Of a DNA stretch of 48,423 nucleotides, positions 9,900 through 18,186 are shown in pieces. Positions within the stretch are counted from its first letter, which is position 1, and every line of letters begins with the position of its first letter. A model generated the notes under the pieces. The model made no database searches. It had not been told where the DNA came from and was given only the letters and a program-made list of their open reading frames with translations. Source of the DNA: JAGMXM01 sp964458325. Its GTDB lineage: Bacteria > Verrucomicrobiota > Verrucomicrobiia > Limisphaerales > UBA1319. The position numbers and the translations under genes are program-made. Location: NCBI GenBank assembly GCA_964458325.1, contig CAYWIM010000029.1, positions 1 through 48,423 on the forward strand, given 5' to 3'.

Positions 9900-10478
9900 T
9901 GTCGAATTGGACCGCGGAACGGGAAAAAAGCTGTATCTTTAGGATTTTGCTTGAAATTATCACAACCGTTTTTTCCCTTCGCGGTTCCATGCAAGAGTGC
10001 ATTCTTGCATCCCAGGCGATCAGTATCAAGCCAAAGACCAGAGCTGCAAGTTCGCGAATTGACGCTGGACTGCTGCCCAAGTCATTTGCCCGGAAAAAAC
10101 GCGGGGCATTTATCCCATCCTCATCGTTGAACTTCGGTTTCGCGGGGTGCCAGACAAAGGGGCTCGGGGCGGTTATGTTTAAGGCATGTCCAGCGCAGGT
10201 AAACCATGGCCGACGATTTCCACATCGTGAATGCTTCCAAGCCTGGGTGCGGGTGCAATGGCGTGGGTGGCGGCGGGGCGGCGGCACGCTACGAAGGAAA
10301 TCCATGATGCCTGCCTGCTGAGTGCAGCAAGCGCTGTCGATCCGTGGCCCCTCGAATCAACTTCACAGTTTTCCGGTGTTCAACAATCTCGCATGAGCAC
10401 ATCTCGCCACCCGTTTTCCTGCACCGGCAATGGTGAGCAGTGGAATCTCGCCCTTTTTCGCTGGATATTGCACAGAAT
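9900..10478. other. Intergenic region upstream of the giant Rhs gene
   Basis: A 580-bp spacer without a convincing gene. Its first 150 bases are much more AT-rich than the surroundings (runs such as TTTTTTCCC and GAAATTATCACAACC), as expected for the promoter of the minus-strand giant gene. It holds an 8-bp perfect hairpin, ATGCAAGA at 9989-9996 and TCTTGCAT at 10003-10010 around GTGCAT. This lies about 90 bp upstream of the longest possible reading frame and could be an operator or attenuator. I see no protein similarity in 10020-10440. Confidence 0.4.
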
Positions 10479-10491
10479 CACAGTTACTGTG
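10479..10491. promoter_or_regulatory. Palindromic operator candidate before vapBC
   Basis: CACAGTTACTGTG is a perfect inverted repeat (CACAGT and ACTGTG around a central T), ending 5 bases before the GTG start of the antitoxin. Type II toxin-antitoxin operons are usually repressed by the antitoxin dimer binding such a palindrome over the promoter or start, so an autoregulatory operator is the natural reading. The TGGATATTG at 10462-10470 could contain the -10 element. Confidence 0.55.
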
Positions 10492-10496
10492 TCATT

Positions 10497-10727
10497 GTGA
10501 AGAACATCACCTTGAGCATCGATGACGAGCTGTATGACCGCTCGCGGATCCTGGCCGCCCAGCGCAGGACCACTCTGTCGGGCATGGTCCGCGAGTATTT
10601 GCGCGGCCTGTCGGACGCCGAAGAACGCCGGGCCCAGGCCCGCCGCGAGATCCAGGACATGATCGGCCGCTTCGGCGGCAAAATCGGCCGAATCCCTCCC
10701 CGGGAGGAGCGTCATGCCCGCCGCTGA
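10497..10727 (+). CDS. VapB-like antitoxin, ribbon-helix-helix type
   Basis: A 76-residue protein beginning MKNITLSIDDELYDRSR, read from GTG at 10497. Upstream in-frame sequence is not protein-like, and the ITLSIDDELYDRSR start is the expected DNA-binding beta-strand followed by helix. The helix continues with LAAQRRTTLSGMVREYL, as in CopG/Arc-type repressors. The C-terminal half is charged (EERRAQARREIQDMIGR) and would bind the toxin. The stop lies 14 bases inside the PIN toxin gene, so the pair is co-translated. Its likely job is to neutralise the toxin and repress the operon through the palindrome at 10479-10491. There is no good Shine-Dalgarno because the palindrome occupies that space. 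The RHH class is inferred from the pattern, not from a search. Confidence 0.75.
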   Translation: MKNITLSIDDELYDRSRILAAQRRTTLSGMVREYLRGLSDAEERRAQARREIQDMIGRFGGKIGRIPPREERHARR

Positions 10728-11139
10728 CGTGCTGCTGGACAGCAACGTCCTCCTCTATGCGCTGTCCGATGCGCCGGCCGAGCGAGCCCGGCGGGATCGG
10801 GCCGCGGACTTAATTGCCACCGAGGACTTCGGCACATCGTACCAAGTGCTGATGGAAACCTGGGTGGTCGCCACGCGCAAGATCGAGCGCCCCGTCCCTG
10901 CCATCAAGGTGTCGGCTTTTCTGGAACGGATTCTGATTTTCCCGTGCGTGCCCGGCACCGACGGCCTGTATCGGCAGGCCTTTCGGCTGGCTGACCGCTA
11001 CCGAATTCACCCGTACGATGCCGCCATCCTGGCCGCCGCCCAGGAGCTGGGCGCTCGGCGCGTGCTCTCGCAGGATTTCAACGATGGGCAGGACTACGGC
11101 GGCGTGACGGTTGTGAATCCGTTCCGCGGATTGGATTGA
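10714..11139 (+). CDS. vapC: VapC-like PIN-domain ribonuclease toxin
   Basis: A 141-residue single-domain PIN protein. The acidic residues expected at the metal site are D9 in LLDSNVLLYAL, E48 in VLMETWVVA, D102 in HPYDAAILAAA and D121 in VLSQDFNDG, all in the usual order and spacing. VapC toxins are Mg-dependent endoribonucleases that cleave tRNA or rRNA when the labile antitoxin is degraded. The gene overlaps the antitoxin by 14 bp. Length is normal for the family (about 130-145) and nothing indicates decay, so the module looks intact. The RNA target cannot be told from sequence. A convergent alanine dehydrogenase gene ends 13 bases downstream, with no obvious terminator between. Confidence 0.85.
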   Translation: MPAADVLLDSNVLLYALSDAPAERARRDRAADLIATEDFGTSYQVLMETWVVATRKIERPVPAIKVSAFLERILIFPCVPGTDGLYRQAFRLADRYRIHPYDAAILAAAQELGARRVLSQDFNDGQDYGGVTVVNPFRGLD

Positions 11140-11152
11140 ACGGCGCGGCTTT

Positions 11153-12253
11153 TCAAACGACCGGCGCCTGCCACTCCATGCCGTGGGCCTCGGCCACGGC
11201 GCGGCAGGTGAGCTGGCCGTTCATGACATTGATGCTGCTGCGGACGGCGGGCTGGCGCTGGCAGGCTTCGGCCAGGCCATGATCGGCCAGCGTCTCGATA
11301 TAGCGGCAGGTCGCGTGGGTCAGACCGAGCGTCGCCGTGCGCGCGTAGGCGGCCGGCCTGTTAGTCACGCAATAGTGGATCACGCCTTCCTCGACATAGA
11401 CCGGCTGATCCAGGGTCGTCGGCCGGGATGTCTCGGCGCACCCGCCCTGGTCGATCGCGATGTCCACCAGCACGCTCCCCGGCCGCATCCGGCGCAGCAT
11501 CTCGCGCCGGATGAGCGTGGGGGCCCGGGCGCCCGGCACGAGCACCGCCCCCACCAGCAGATCCACCTGGGGCAGGAGCTCGAGCAGGTGGATCTCGTCC
11601 GAGTAAAGCGTGTGCGCCGTGTGCAGGGTGATGTCCAGAAACCGCATCCGGTCCAGGTCGACCTCGAGGATGATCACGTCGGCGCCGAGGCCGGTCGCGG
11701 TCTGGGCGGCGTTCACACCCGAGACCCCGCCGCCGAGCACGACGACCCGGCCCGGCAGCACCCCGGGCACCCCTCCCAGCAGCACCCCGCTGCCCCCGAA
11801 ATGCTTCGCCAGAAAATTGGCGCCCACCACGATCGACATCCGGCCGGCAATCTCGCTCATGGGCTCGAGCAGCGGAAGACGCCGGTTCACCTCGAGCGTC
11901 TCGTAGGCCAGCGCCGTCACGCCCGATCGCATCAGCCCCTCCGTCAGCTGCCGGTCCGCCGCCAGATGCAAATAGGCGAACAACAGTTGATCCCGATGCA
12001 GGAGCGCCTGCTCTTCCGGCAGCGGCTCCTTGACCTTGACCACTAGATCCGCCTCCTGAAACACCGCCTTGTGCTCCCCCACCAGACGCGCCCCGGCCTG
12101 CTCGTAGTCCGCGTCCGGATATCCCGCGCCGAGGCCGGCGCCCCGCTCGACCACCACGCAGTGGCCCCGCCGGACCAGTTGGTACACCGCCGATGGCACC
12201 AGGGCGACTCGGCTCTCCTGAGCCTTGATTTCCTTGGGAACGCCGATGATCAT
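11153..12253 (-). CDS. ald: Alanine dehydrogenase
   Basis: 366 residues, the usual size. It catalyses NAD-dependent reversible deamination of L-alanine to pyruvate and ammonia (EC 1.4.1.1) in the cytoplasm. The N-terminus MIIGVPKEIKAQESRVALVP is diagnostic of the AlaDH/PNT family. Substrate and catalytic residues are in place: R15, K75 in VVKVKEP and H96 in AYLHLAAD. The NAD site is GGGVSG at 174-179 after VVVLG, and LVDIAIDQGGCAETSRPT follows as in other Ald proteins. PNT alpha subunits share this fold, but there is no transhydrogenase membrane part or beta subunit nearby, so Ald is preferred. It is divergent from the DUF554 gene, with about 190 bp between them. Confidence 0.95.
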   Translation of the reverse strand: MIIGVPKEIKAQESRVALVPSAVYQLVRRGHCVVVERGAGLGAGYPDADYEQAGARLVGEHKAVFQEADLVVKVKEPLPEEQALLHRDQLLFAYLHLAADRQLTEGLMRSGVTALAYETLEVNRRLPLLEPMSEIAGRMSIVVGANFLAKHFGGSGVLLGGVPGVLPGRVVVLGGGVSGVNAAQTATGLGADVIILEVDLDRMRFLDITLHTAHTLYSDEIHLLELLPQVDLLVGAVLVPGARAPTLIRREMLRRMRPGSVLVDIAIDQGGCAETSRPTTLDQPVYVEEGVIHYCVTNRPAAYARTATLGLTHATCRYIETLADHGLAEACQRQPAVRSSINVMNGQLTCRAVAEAHGMEWQAPVV

Positions 12254-12443
12254 GCCCCCATCCTACCAAAACCTCCGCCCGTGGCAATCGCGCGACTGCG
12301 CTCGCCGGACGGAAATCCTTGAGCGGGCCCTGCGATTTCGCCAAGGTAATGGCCTGTGCAAGAACAAACCGCGAGTCATTTGGCATGAACCCTGAGCACG
12401 TCACAGGCATCCGCGCCATCGGGCCCTTCGCCCCGGAGCGCCG

Positions 12444-13163
12444 ATGATCGGCACCGCGCTCAACGTCGCGGCCATTGTGGCGGGAGGCCTGCTCGGCCTT
12501 GGCGTGGCACGCCAGCTGTCTCATGCCCGGCAGGTGCTGCTCCAGCGCGCTCTGGGCGCCTTCACGGTCTATGTGGGCCTGAGCATGGTGTGGGCCGGCT
12601 TGAACGGCCGGCCGCTTCAGATCCTCCGCCAGGTCCTGATCCTGCTGGCGGCAATGATTCTCGGGCGCTGGATCGGGCGGGGGCTCGGCCTGCAAAAACG
12701 TCTAAACCGAGCCGGCGCTTGGGCCCGAAGCCGGTTCCAGCAGGCCCAGCACTCCCCCGGTCAGCCCGTCCCGGACGGGTTCCTCGCCTGCACTCTCCTG
12801 TTTTGCGTCGGGCCCCTGGCCATACTGGGATCGCTGCAGGAAGGGTTGCTCGGCTCGTATCGGACACTGGCCATCAAGGCGGCCATGGACGGTCTCGCCA
12901 CCATCGTCTTCGCCCGGACATTCGGATGGACGGTGATCCTGTCGGCCGTCCCGGTGCTGGCGTATCAGGGAACCCTCACCTTGCTGGCGCGCTTTGTGGC
13001 CCCCGTCTTGTACGACTGGGCGCTGCTGGAATCGATCAGCGCCACGGGGGGCATCGTGATCTGCTGTGTCGGCCTGGTGGTGCTCGAATTGTTGCGCGTG
13101 GATCTGTCGGATTATCTGCCCAGCCTGGTGGTGGCGCCCTGCTTGACGTGGGTCTTTCGTTGA
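12444..13163 (+). CDS. DUF554 family membrane protein
   Basis: 239 residues, starting MIGTALNVAAIVAGGLLGLG at an ATG preceded 5 bases upstream by GGAG (12436-12439). Roughly seven hydrophobic segments are visible, including VLILLAAMILGRWIGRGLGL, FLACTLLFCVGPLAILGSLQ and ISATGGIVICCVGLVVLELL. The FCVGPLAILGSLQ-G and IKAAMDGLATIVFA segments are typical of DUF554 (YdfK/YqgA) proteins. The family's function is unknown; a transport role is only guessed from topology. It is a single gene, divergent from ald, with no operon partner; the convergent ceramidase-like gene ends 21 bases beyond its stop. Confidence 0.88.
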   Translation: MIGTALNVAAIVAGGLLGLGVARQLSHARQVLLQRALGAFTVYVGLSMVWAGLNGRPLQILRQVLILLAAMILGRWIGRGLGLQKRLNRAGAWARSRFQQAQHSPGQPVPDGFLACTLLFCVGPLAILGSLQEGLLGSYRTLAIKAAMDGLATIVFARTFGWTVILSAVPVLAYQGTLTLLARFVAPVLYDWALLESISATGGIVICCVGLVVLELLRVDLSDYLPSLVVAPCLTWVFR

Positions 13164-13184
13164 TGGGCCGCTGGGTCGATCCAA

Positions 13185-14039
13185 TCAGCGGGGCTTCGCG
13201 GCGCCGGCTTCGCGCAGCACTTGGTCCACGCCGCGCATCACGCGCTCCTCGACATCCGGCTGGAATGGCCCCGGCTGGCCGTAATAGATCATGCTTTCCA
13301 CGGCTTCGTAGCCGCCTTCGCGCAAGATCCGTTGCGAGGGGATATAGCCCATGACATCGTGGGAGTAGCCAGCCACGACCATGTTTTCGCGCGGGTACGA
13401 CCGCTTGATCCGCAACGCGTAATCGTGATCGAAGGGCCCGCTTGGATTGAGCCCGTTTCGGATGCCATTGGCGACGAACTGGCGGCGATTCATGGCGAAT
13501 GTGGCCCGGCCGTGGCCGGTGTCCAGCTCGGCGGGCGCCAGATCGCGCAAAGCGTCGCCGACCACACGAACCAGCCGCTCCGTCAATTCATTCGCATACT
13601 CCTCGGCGCGGCGCTGGTCCTCGGGGCCCCAGTCAAACATGACGGACAAGTTGGGATGAACGGCCGGCCCGCTATGGGTATGGGTCGAGTTCAGAACCAG
13701 CCGGGCGCGTTCGATCCCGAACTCGCGATGGACGCGGGCGGCCACCGCGTCCGATAGCGCCCCGGGCAATCCGATCAAATCCGTGCTGACGAACACGGCC
13801 TGCCGGCCCTGGCGATCCTCGAGCGCCAGCGCCTTGGCCCACAGCGGCATCGCCACCTCGACCGCGGGATGGGTCCGCGCGGCGAACCCCGACAGCCAGC
13901 AAGGCAAGTCCGGCGTGATGGGCGCCCGGGCAACCCCGGCCTTGAATCCCGCAGCCGCCATGCCGATCGCCAGGCTGAGCATCCATCCAGCCGTGATGAA
14001 CCCCGCCCATCGGGGCGGAAACATACGATGCAGTTTCAT
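13185..14039 (-). CDS. Ceramidase-like secreted protein lacking its central region
   Basis: 284 residues from ATG at 14039 (MKLHRMFPPRWAGF), with a signal peptide ending near MAAAGF. The N-terminal half has neutral/alkaline ceramidase features: FKAGVARAPITPDLPCWLSG, then VFVSTDLIGLP, then NSTHTHSGPAVHPNL, where the His pair would bind Zn. The C-terminal part, KRSYPRENMVVAGYSHDVMGYIP and YYGQPGPFQPDVEERV, matches the end of the same domain. Between them the sequence jumps from GPFDHD straight to YALRIKR at about 13421. In relatives GPFDHD opens the block continuing V-PVLRV and holding further Zn ligands, and YALRLK comes at least 100 residues later. An in-frame internal deletion is therefore likely and enzyme activity doubtful. 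The full-length enzyme would hydrolyse an amide-linked lipid. Nineteen bases separate it from the upstream gene. Confidence 0.75.
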   Translation of the reverse strand: MKLHRMFPPRWAGFITAGWMLSLAIGMAAAGFKAGVARAPITPDLPCWLSGFAARTHPAVEVAMPLWAKALALEDRQGRQAVFVSTDLIGLPGALSDAVAARVHREFGIERARLVLNSTHTHSGPAVHPNLSVMFDWGPEDQRRAEEYANELTERLVRVVGDALRDLAPAELDTGHGRATFAMNRRQFVANGIRNGLNPSGPFDHDYALRIKRSYPRENMVVAGYSHDVMGYIPSQRILREGGYEAVESMIYYGQPGPFQPDVEERVMRGVDQVLREAGAAKPR

Positions 14040-14058
14040 GATCGACTCATGTTTGCCG

Positions 14059-14775
14059 CTATTTCTCGTCCGGAACGGCGCAGACCTCGAGGTCATCGAA
14101 CTGGATGGGAGTGCTGGCGAATGGAAAGCCCCAGATCGCCGCCCGGCCCGCGGGTGGCTGGGCCGACAGATCGTGCACGATCATCCATTCTCCGGGCTCG
14201 GGCTGGCCGGCCGTCCAGGCCTTGCCCTCGACGCGCCACAGCCCGTCGCGCGCACGGACCCGGAGCCGGAACTGCATCCACTGGCCCGACTGCCAGGTGA
14301 GTGGCGCTTGCGCCAGGAGCCGAGTGTCCCGGAACAGCTCGATCGCTCTTCGGGCGGGGCTGGCCTGCAGCCGGAACCCGCCCACCCCGTTGAGACCGAC
14401 GCCGAAAGCCGGCATCCGACGCCCTTGGCGGGCGCCGCGGATCCGCGCCGAAACTTCGAGCCCGGCCGATTCCGCGGGCCCGAACAGCACGCCGTAGCTC
14501 TCGAGCGGGTCGCCGGGCAGCTCGAGCACCTTGTTCGCGCCGTCCCGCTGCACGGCAAAGGCGCCGTCGATCACCAGCATGCCCTCCGGAAGCTTACCCG
14601 GCTCGGCGGCCTCGAAATCGGCGGACCATCGAACGGCGCCGTCCGGGGCCGCTCCCGCAAGGGCGCCCGCCGCCGACAGCAGAAGCGCCAGCAGCAAGCC
14701 CGTCGCGCGGCCCGCTTCCCGCCGATCCTTTTCCCATTGCCTTCCGAACCGCCGAACTGATCGATCTGTTTTCAT
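14059..14775 (-). CDS. Secreted LamG/concanavalin-like protein of unknown function
   Basis: 238 residues starting MKTDRSVRRFGRQWEKDRRE, with a hydrophobic signal segment ATGLLLALLLSAAGALAGAA at about 24-43. The remainder looks like a single beta-sandwich of the LamG or 3-keto-disaccharide-hydrolase type: WSADFEAAEPGKLPEG at the start, GVLFGPAESAGLEVSARIRG, WMQFRLRVRARDGLWRVEGK, and a terminal strand PIQFDDLEVCAVPDEK. Such proteins in Verrucomicrobia and Planctomycetes are predicted to bind or cleave sugars outside the cytoplasm; no catalytic residues can be assigned here. It lies 19 bases upstream of the ceramidase-like gene on the same strand and probably forms a two-gene operon with it. The divergent paaK gene begins 77 bases away. 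Confidence 0.65.
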   Translation of the reverse strand: MKTDRSVRRFGRQWEKDRREAGRATGLLLALLLSAAGALAGAAPDGAVRWSADFEAAEPGKLPEGMLVIDGAFAVQRDGANKVLELPGDPLESYGVLFGPAESAGLEVSARIRGARQGRRMPAFGVGLNGVGGFRLQASPARRAIELFRDTRLLAQAPLTWQSGQWMQFRLRVRARDGLWRVEGKAWTAGQPEPGEWMIVHDLSAQPPAGRAAIWGFPFASTPIQFDDLEVCAVPDEK

Positions 14776-14852
14776 CGCGTGCTTTCATGGTTGCGCCTGG
14801 CGGGCCGTTTGGTCAAGATGACAGCGGTTACCAAGCCAACCCATCGACGATT

Positions 14853-16184
14853 ATGAGCGAACTATGGTGCGATCAGGGACAGGGTTTTCATCCGGCCAGC
14901 GCGTCGGATTACCTGCCGGTCCCGCAGTTGCGCGATCTGCAGTTGCGGCGGCTCAAGAGCGTGGTGCGCCGGGCCTATGACCATGTGGCCCTGTTCCGGC
15001 AGCGAATGGATGAAAAGAACCTGACGCCGAACTCCTTGCGGTCCCTCGAGGACCTCGGGCGGCTGCCGTTCACCCAAAAGACCGATCTGCGCGACACCTA
15101 CCCCTTCGGCATGTTTGCCAGCCCGATGCAGGAGGTGGTGCGGTTGCATGCTTCGAGCGGGACCACGGGCAAGCCGATCGTCGTGGCCTACACTCGAGAG
15201 GATGTGGCGGTCTGGACCGCCGTCATGGTCCGCAGCTTCGCCGCCTGCGGGCTGCATCAGGGCGATATCATTCAGAACGCCTACGGCTACGGGCTGTTCA
15301 CCGGCGGGCTGGGCGCCCACTACGGCGCCGAGAGCCTCGGCGCCACCGTGATCCCCATCTCCGGCGGCAATACCCAGCGCCAGATCATGGTCTTGAAGGA
15401 TTTCGGCGTCACCGCCATCTGCTGCACCCCGAGCTATTTTCTGCACTTGCTCGACCAGTGCCAGGCCCAGGGAGTCAACATCCGCGAGCTCCCGCTGCGG
15501 GCCGGCGTGTTCGGAGCCGAACCCTGGACCGAGGCGATGCGCCTGCGGATCGAGGCCGAGAGCAACATCGAGGCGTTCGACATCTACGGGCTGTCCGAGA
15601 TCATCGGCCCCGGCGTGGCCATCGAGTGCGGCCACCACACCGGCCTCCACATGTTCGAGGATCATTTCTATCCGGAAATCATCGACCTCGAAACCGATCA
15701 GCCGGTGCCGGACGGCATGGAAGGCGAGCTGGTCATCACCACGCTCACCAAGCGCGCCATGCCCATGATCCGGTATCGCACGCACGATATCAGCGCCATC
15801 ATCCCCGAAGAATGCCCGTGCGGCCGGACCATCCGCCGGATCGAGCGGATCGCCCGGCGCAGCGATGACATGCTCATCATCCGCGGCGTGAACATGTTCC
15901 CTTCCCAGATCGAGGCCGCCCTGCTGGCCATCGAGGGCACCTTGCCTCATTACCAGATCATCCTCGCCCGCGAACAAGGCCTCGATCAGGTCGAGGTCCA
16001 GGTCGAAGTCACCCCCGAGTTCTTCAGCGACCGCATCAGCGCGCTCGAGGATCTCCAGGCCCGCCTGGCCCGCGGCATCGAAAACTCGATCGGCCTCCGC
16101 GTCGCGGTCCGCCTCGTCGAGCCCCATACGATCCAGCGCAGCGAAGGCAAGGCCAAGCGCGTCATCGATCGGCGCACCTTGTAA
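14853..16184 (+). CDS. paaK: Phenylacetate-CoA ligase
   Basis: 443 residues from ATG at 14853 (MSELWCDQG); an in-frame start 66 bases earlier adds residues not typical of the family. It belongs to the AMP-forming acyl-CoA synthetase superfamily. The P-loop-like motif SSGTTGKPIV is at 101-110, the adenine-binding FDIYGLSEIIGPGVA is near 245, and the C-terminal hinge region includes DDMLIIRGVNMFPSQIEAAL. The enzyme activates phenylacetate to phenylacetyl-CoA (EC 6.2.1.30). No other paa catabolic gene is in the window. The tandem-ACT protein 22 bases downstream is its common partner in anaerobes and PVC bacteria, where the pair is thought to act on aromatic or indole acids; the exact substrate is uncertain. 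Confidence 0.92.
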   Translation: MSELWCDQGQGFHPASASDYLPVPQLRDLQLRRLKSVVRRAYDHVALFRQRMDEKNLTPNSLRSLEDLGRLPFTQKTDLRDTYPFGMFASPMQEVVRLHASSGTTGKPIVVAYTREDVAVWTAVMVRSFAACGLHQGDIIQNAYGYGLFTGGLGAHYGAESLGATVIPISGGNTQRQIMVLKDFGVTAICCTPSYFLHLLDQCQAQGVNIRELPLRAGVFGAEPWTEAMRLRIEAESNIEAFDIYGLSEIIGPGVAIECGHHTGLHMFEDHFYPEIIDLETDQPVPDGMEGELVITTLTKRAMPMIRYRTHDISAIIPEECPCGRTIRRIERIARRSDDMLIIRGVNMFPSQIEAALLAIEGTLPHYQIILAREQGLDQVEVQVEVTPEFFSDRISALEDLQARLARGIENSIGLRVAVRLVEPHTIQRSEGKAKRVIDRRTL

Positions 16185-16206
16185 CTCCCCCACCCAGGTC
16201 CTCCCC

Positions 16207-16647
16207 ATGAAAATTCATCAGCTCTCCTTGTTCCTCGAAAACAAGCCGGGCGCCCTGAGCACCCCCTGCCGCCTGCTCGCGCAGGCCGGCCTCAACATTA
16301 TCACCCTCTCGCTGGCTGACACCGAGAAGTTTGGCATCCTGAGGCTGATCCTTCGGGATTGGGAGAAGGCTCGCCAGATCCTCGAAAAGGGTGGATGCGT
16401 CGTCAAGGTCACCGAGGTGGTTGCGATCGAAGTGCCCGACCGCGCCGGCGGCCTGCTCGAGATCCTCGACGGCATCGAGAAGGTCGGCGTCAACGTGGAA
16501 TACATGTACGCCTTCTCCCTCCGCCAATCGCATAAAGCCCTGCTGGTGTTCCGGTTCGATCACCCGGACGCCGCGATCGATGCCCTCCTCCAAAACGGCG
16601 TCACGGTCCTCGATAGCCTGGCCGCCTTCGGCCGGTCCGAGGAATGA
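16207..16647 (+). CDS. Tandem ACT-domain protein, paaK partner
   Basis: 146 residues holding two ACT domains. The first is about 1-65 (MKIHQLSLFLENKPGALSTP, then GLNIITLSLADTEKFGILRL). The second is about 70-138 (VVAIEVPDRAGGLLEILDGI, then GVNVEYMYAF). ACT domains bind amino acids at their interfaces. This stand-alone tandem type is repeatedly found directly after phenylacetate-CoA ligase genes, and here it follows by 22 bases, so it is most likely a small-molecule sensor or regulator of that enzyme. No catalytic or DNA-binding domain is present. Confidence 0.85.
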   Translation: MKIHQLSLFLENKPGALSTPCRLLAQAGLNIITLSLADTEKFGILRLILRDWEKARQILEKGGCVVKVTEVVAIEVPDRAGGLLEILDGIEKVGVNVEYMYAFSLRQSHKALLVFRFDHPDAAIDALLQNGVTVLDSLAAFGRSEE

Positions 16648-16814
16648 TCCTGTGCCTGCAAAGGCACACTGTTCAAGCGCGCGATTCGAATGTTAGCTCA
16701 CGATGGGCGGGCCAGATGGCGTCTTGCTTTGGTCGCGCGCCTCTCGAGCGGATGATTGACAGCGGGCGTGCGTTCCCGCTAATGTGCGGCAAGCCTGAAG
16801 ATGTTACATTGCAT

Positions 16815-17606
16815 ATGAAGTCGTTATTCATGCGGAATCGTTGTCGGGCCGGACGCGGCTTTACGCTCATCGAGTTGCTAGTGGTCATCGCGATCATTGC
16901 GATCCTGGCGGGCATGCTCCTGCCGGCCCTGGCCAAGGCCAAGGAGAAAAGCCAGCGGACCTATTGCGTCAGCAACAACAAACAGCTGTCGTTGTCCATG
17001 ATGATGTACGCCAACGATAATAACGACCAGATGGTGTATCCGAACTGGGGCAATACCTACCGCGGCTGGCTCTACAACCCCGTCGGCGGAGCGCCGCCGG
17101 ATATCACCTCGATCCTGTACCGCAACAACCGCAACGCTGCTTATGAAGGCGGCCAGTACTGGACCTACATCAAGAACAGCAAGGTCTATCTCTGCCCGCT
17201 GGACAAGACTAATGCCTCCGTCAACAGGTACTGGGTCGGCCGCGCCAACAAGCTCTCGACCTACATCATGAACGGCGCCGTCTGCGGATATGGCAATATC
17301 CAGGATCAGCGGCCGAATAGCTACAAGGTCACGATGTTCAAGCCCACCGCCTATATGCAGTGGGAGCCCGACGAAAAGAAGGTCAATCCCAACACCGGAG
17401 CGATCATCGGTTCCTTTGCCTACAACGATGCCAGCAGCTTCCCCGACCGCGGCGAGGGTGTCGGCAAATGGCACGTCAAAGGCGCCGTCATCACCGCCTT
17501 CGGCGGCCATGTCGACTTCATCAAGTTCGAACGGTTCGAGGGGGAGCAGCTGGCGATGCCCGGACTGCTCTGGTGCAACCCCGGCAAAGCCAACGGCGGC
17601 CAGTAG
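16815..17606 (+). CDS. Pseudopilin-type secreted protein (prepilin N-terminal signal)
   Basis: 263 residues from ATG at 16815. The prepilin leader is textbook: short basic RNRCRAGRG, cleavage before FTLIEL, then a hydrophobic helix FTLIELLVVIAIIAILAGML ending PALAKAKEKSQR. This N-terminus, followed by a ~220-residue beta-rich domain (CVSNNKQLSLSMMMYANDNN, later GAVITAFGGHVDFIKFERFE), is the hallmark of the large pseudopilin-like family of Verrucomicrobia, Lentisphaerae and Planctomycetes. These proteins are processed by a prepilin peptidase and probably assemble at the inner membrane or act through type II secretion; individual roles are unknown. A lipoprotein gene follows 70 bases later. The annotated start avoids about 57 upstream codons that do not look coding. 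Confidence 0.9.
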   Translation: MKSLFMRNRCRAGRGFTLIELLVVIAIIAILAGMLLPALAKAKEKSQRTYCVSNNKQLSLSMMMYANDNNDQMVYPNWGNTYRGWLYNPVGGAPPDITSILYRNNRNAAYEGGQYWTYIKNSKVYLCPLDKTNASVNRYWVGRANKLSTYIMNGAVCGYGNIQDQRPNSYKVTMFKPTAYMQWEPDEKKVNPNTGAIIGSFAYNDASSFPDRGEGVGKWHVKGAVITAFGGHVDFIKFERFEGEQLAMPGLLWCNPGKANGGQ

Positions 17607-17676
17607 GCGCCTCTCGATCGCGGATCGCGCCCCCCGTTTCCCGCGGCCCGCCAAGTATCTCGTCCAGGAAAATCAT

Positions 17677-18042
17677 ATGAGGAATTGGATGCAATGGCTG
17701 GGCATGGCCCTGGTCGCCCTGATCCCCCTGGTGGCCGGCTGCGGCAAGCAGCAGTCGAGCGCCACCATCGGCGGCAAGGAAGACCAGGCATTCGCAACTG
17801 CCCCCGCCGACATCAAGTCGGCCTGGGACAAAGGCCGCGCGGCCATGGGATCGAACGATTTCATCGGCGCCACGCTGATCATGCAGAAGCTCCGAACCCA
17901 AACCGGATTGAACAGCGATCAGCGCGCCGCAATCGACCAGGCCATGATCGCCGTCAGCGATGCCATGTACGACGCCGCCAACCGCGGCGATGCCAAGGCC
18001 CTCGATGCCATCAATAAGCTCCGGGATCTTTCTCGGCGCTGA
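17677..18042 (+). CDS. Small lipoprotein of unknown function
   Basis: 121 residues. The signal MRNWMQWLGMALVALIPLVA ends in the lipobox LVAGC, so the mature protein starts at a lipidated cysteine (about residue 24). The mature part is helical and rich in Ala, Asp and Lys (SAWDKGRAAMGSNDFIGATL, AAIDQAMIAVSDAMYDAANR), suggestive of a helical hairpin or TPR-like segment. I recognise no named family. It lies on the same strand 70 bases after the pseudopilin gene, so co-expression and a shared envelope role are plausible but unproven. Confidence 0.75.
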   Translation: MRNWMQWLGMALVALIPLVAGCGKQQSSATIGGKEDQAFATAPADIKSAWDKGRAAMGSNDFIGATLIMQKLRTQTGLNSDQRAAIDQAMIAVSDAMYDAANRGDAKALDAINKLRDLSRR

Positions 18043-18186
18043 TCTCTGTCGAGCCGACGGCGCTGCAGGCCAGGAGACCCGGGTTCCGAAGCCTTCCGGA
18101 GCGCGGACGTCCTCGTTCGCAGCAGCCTCCAGCCATTTAGCCGGACGCGTCCATTCCGGCGGGAGGCGGATGCGCACCCGAAGATC

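Noticed and set aside
10479..10491. The palindrome as part of a transcription terminator.
   Set aside because: It lies directly upstream of a start codon and no gene ends before it; an operator role is simpler.
11361..12695. A 444-residue frame opposite and overlapping ald and DUF554.
   Set aside because: It is an out-of-frame shadow of ald with proline- and arginine-rich composition, and it crosses the divergent promoter region.
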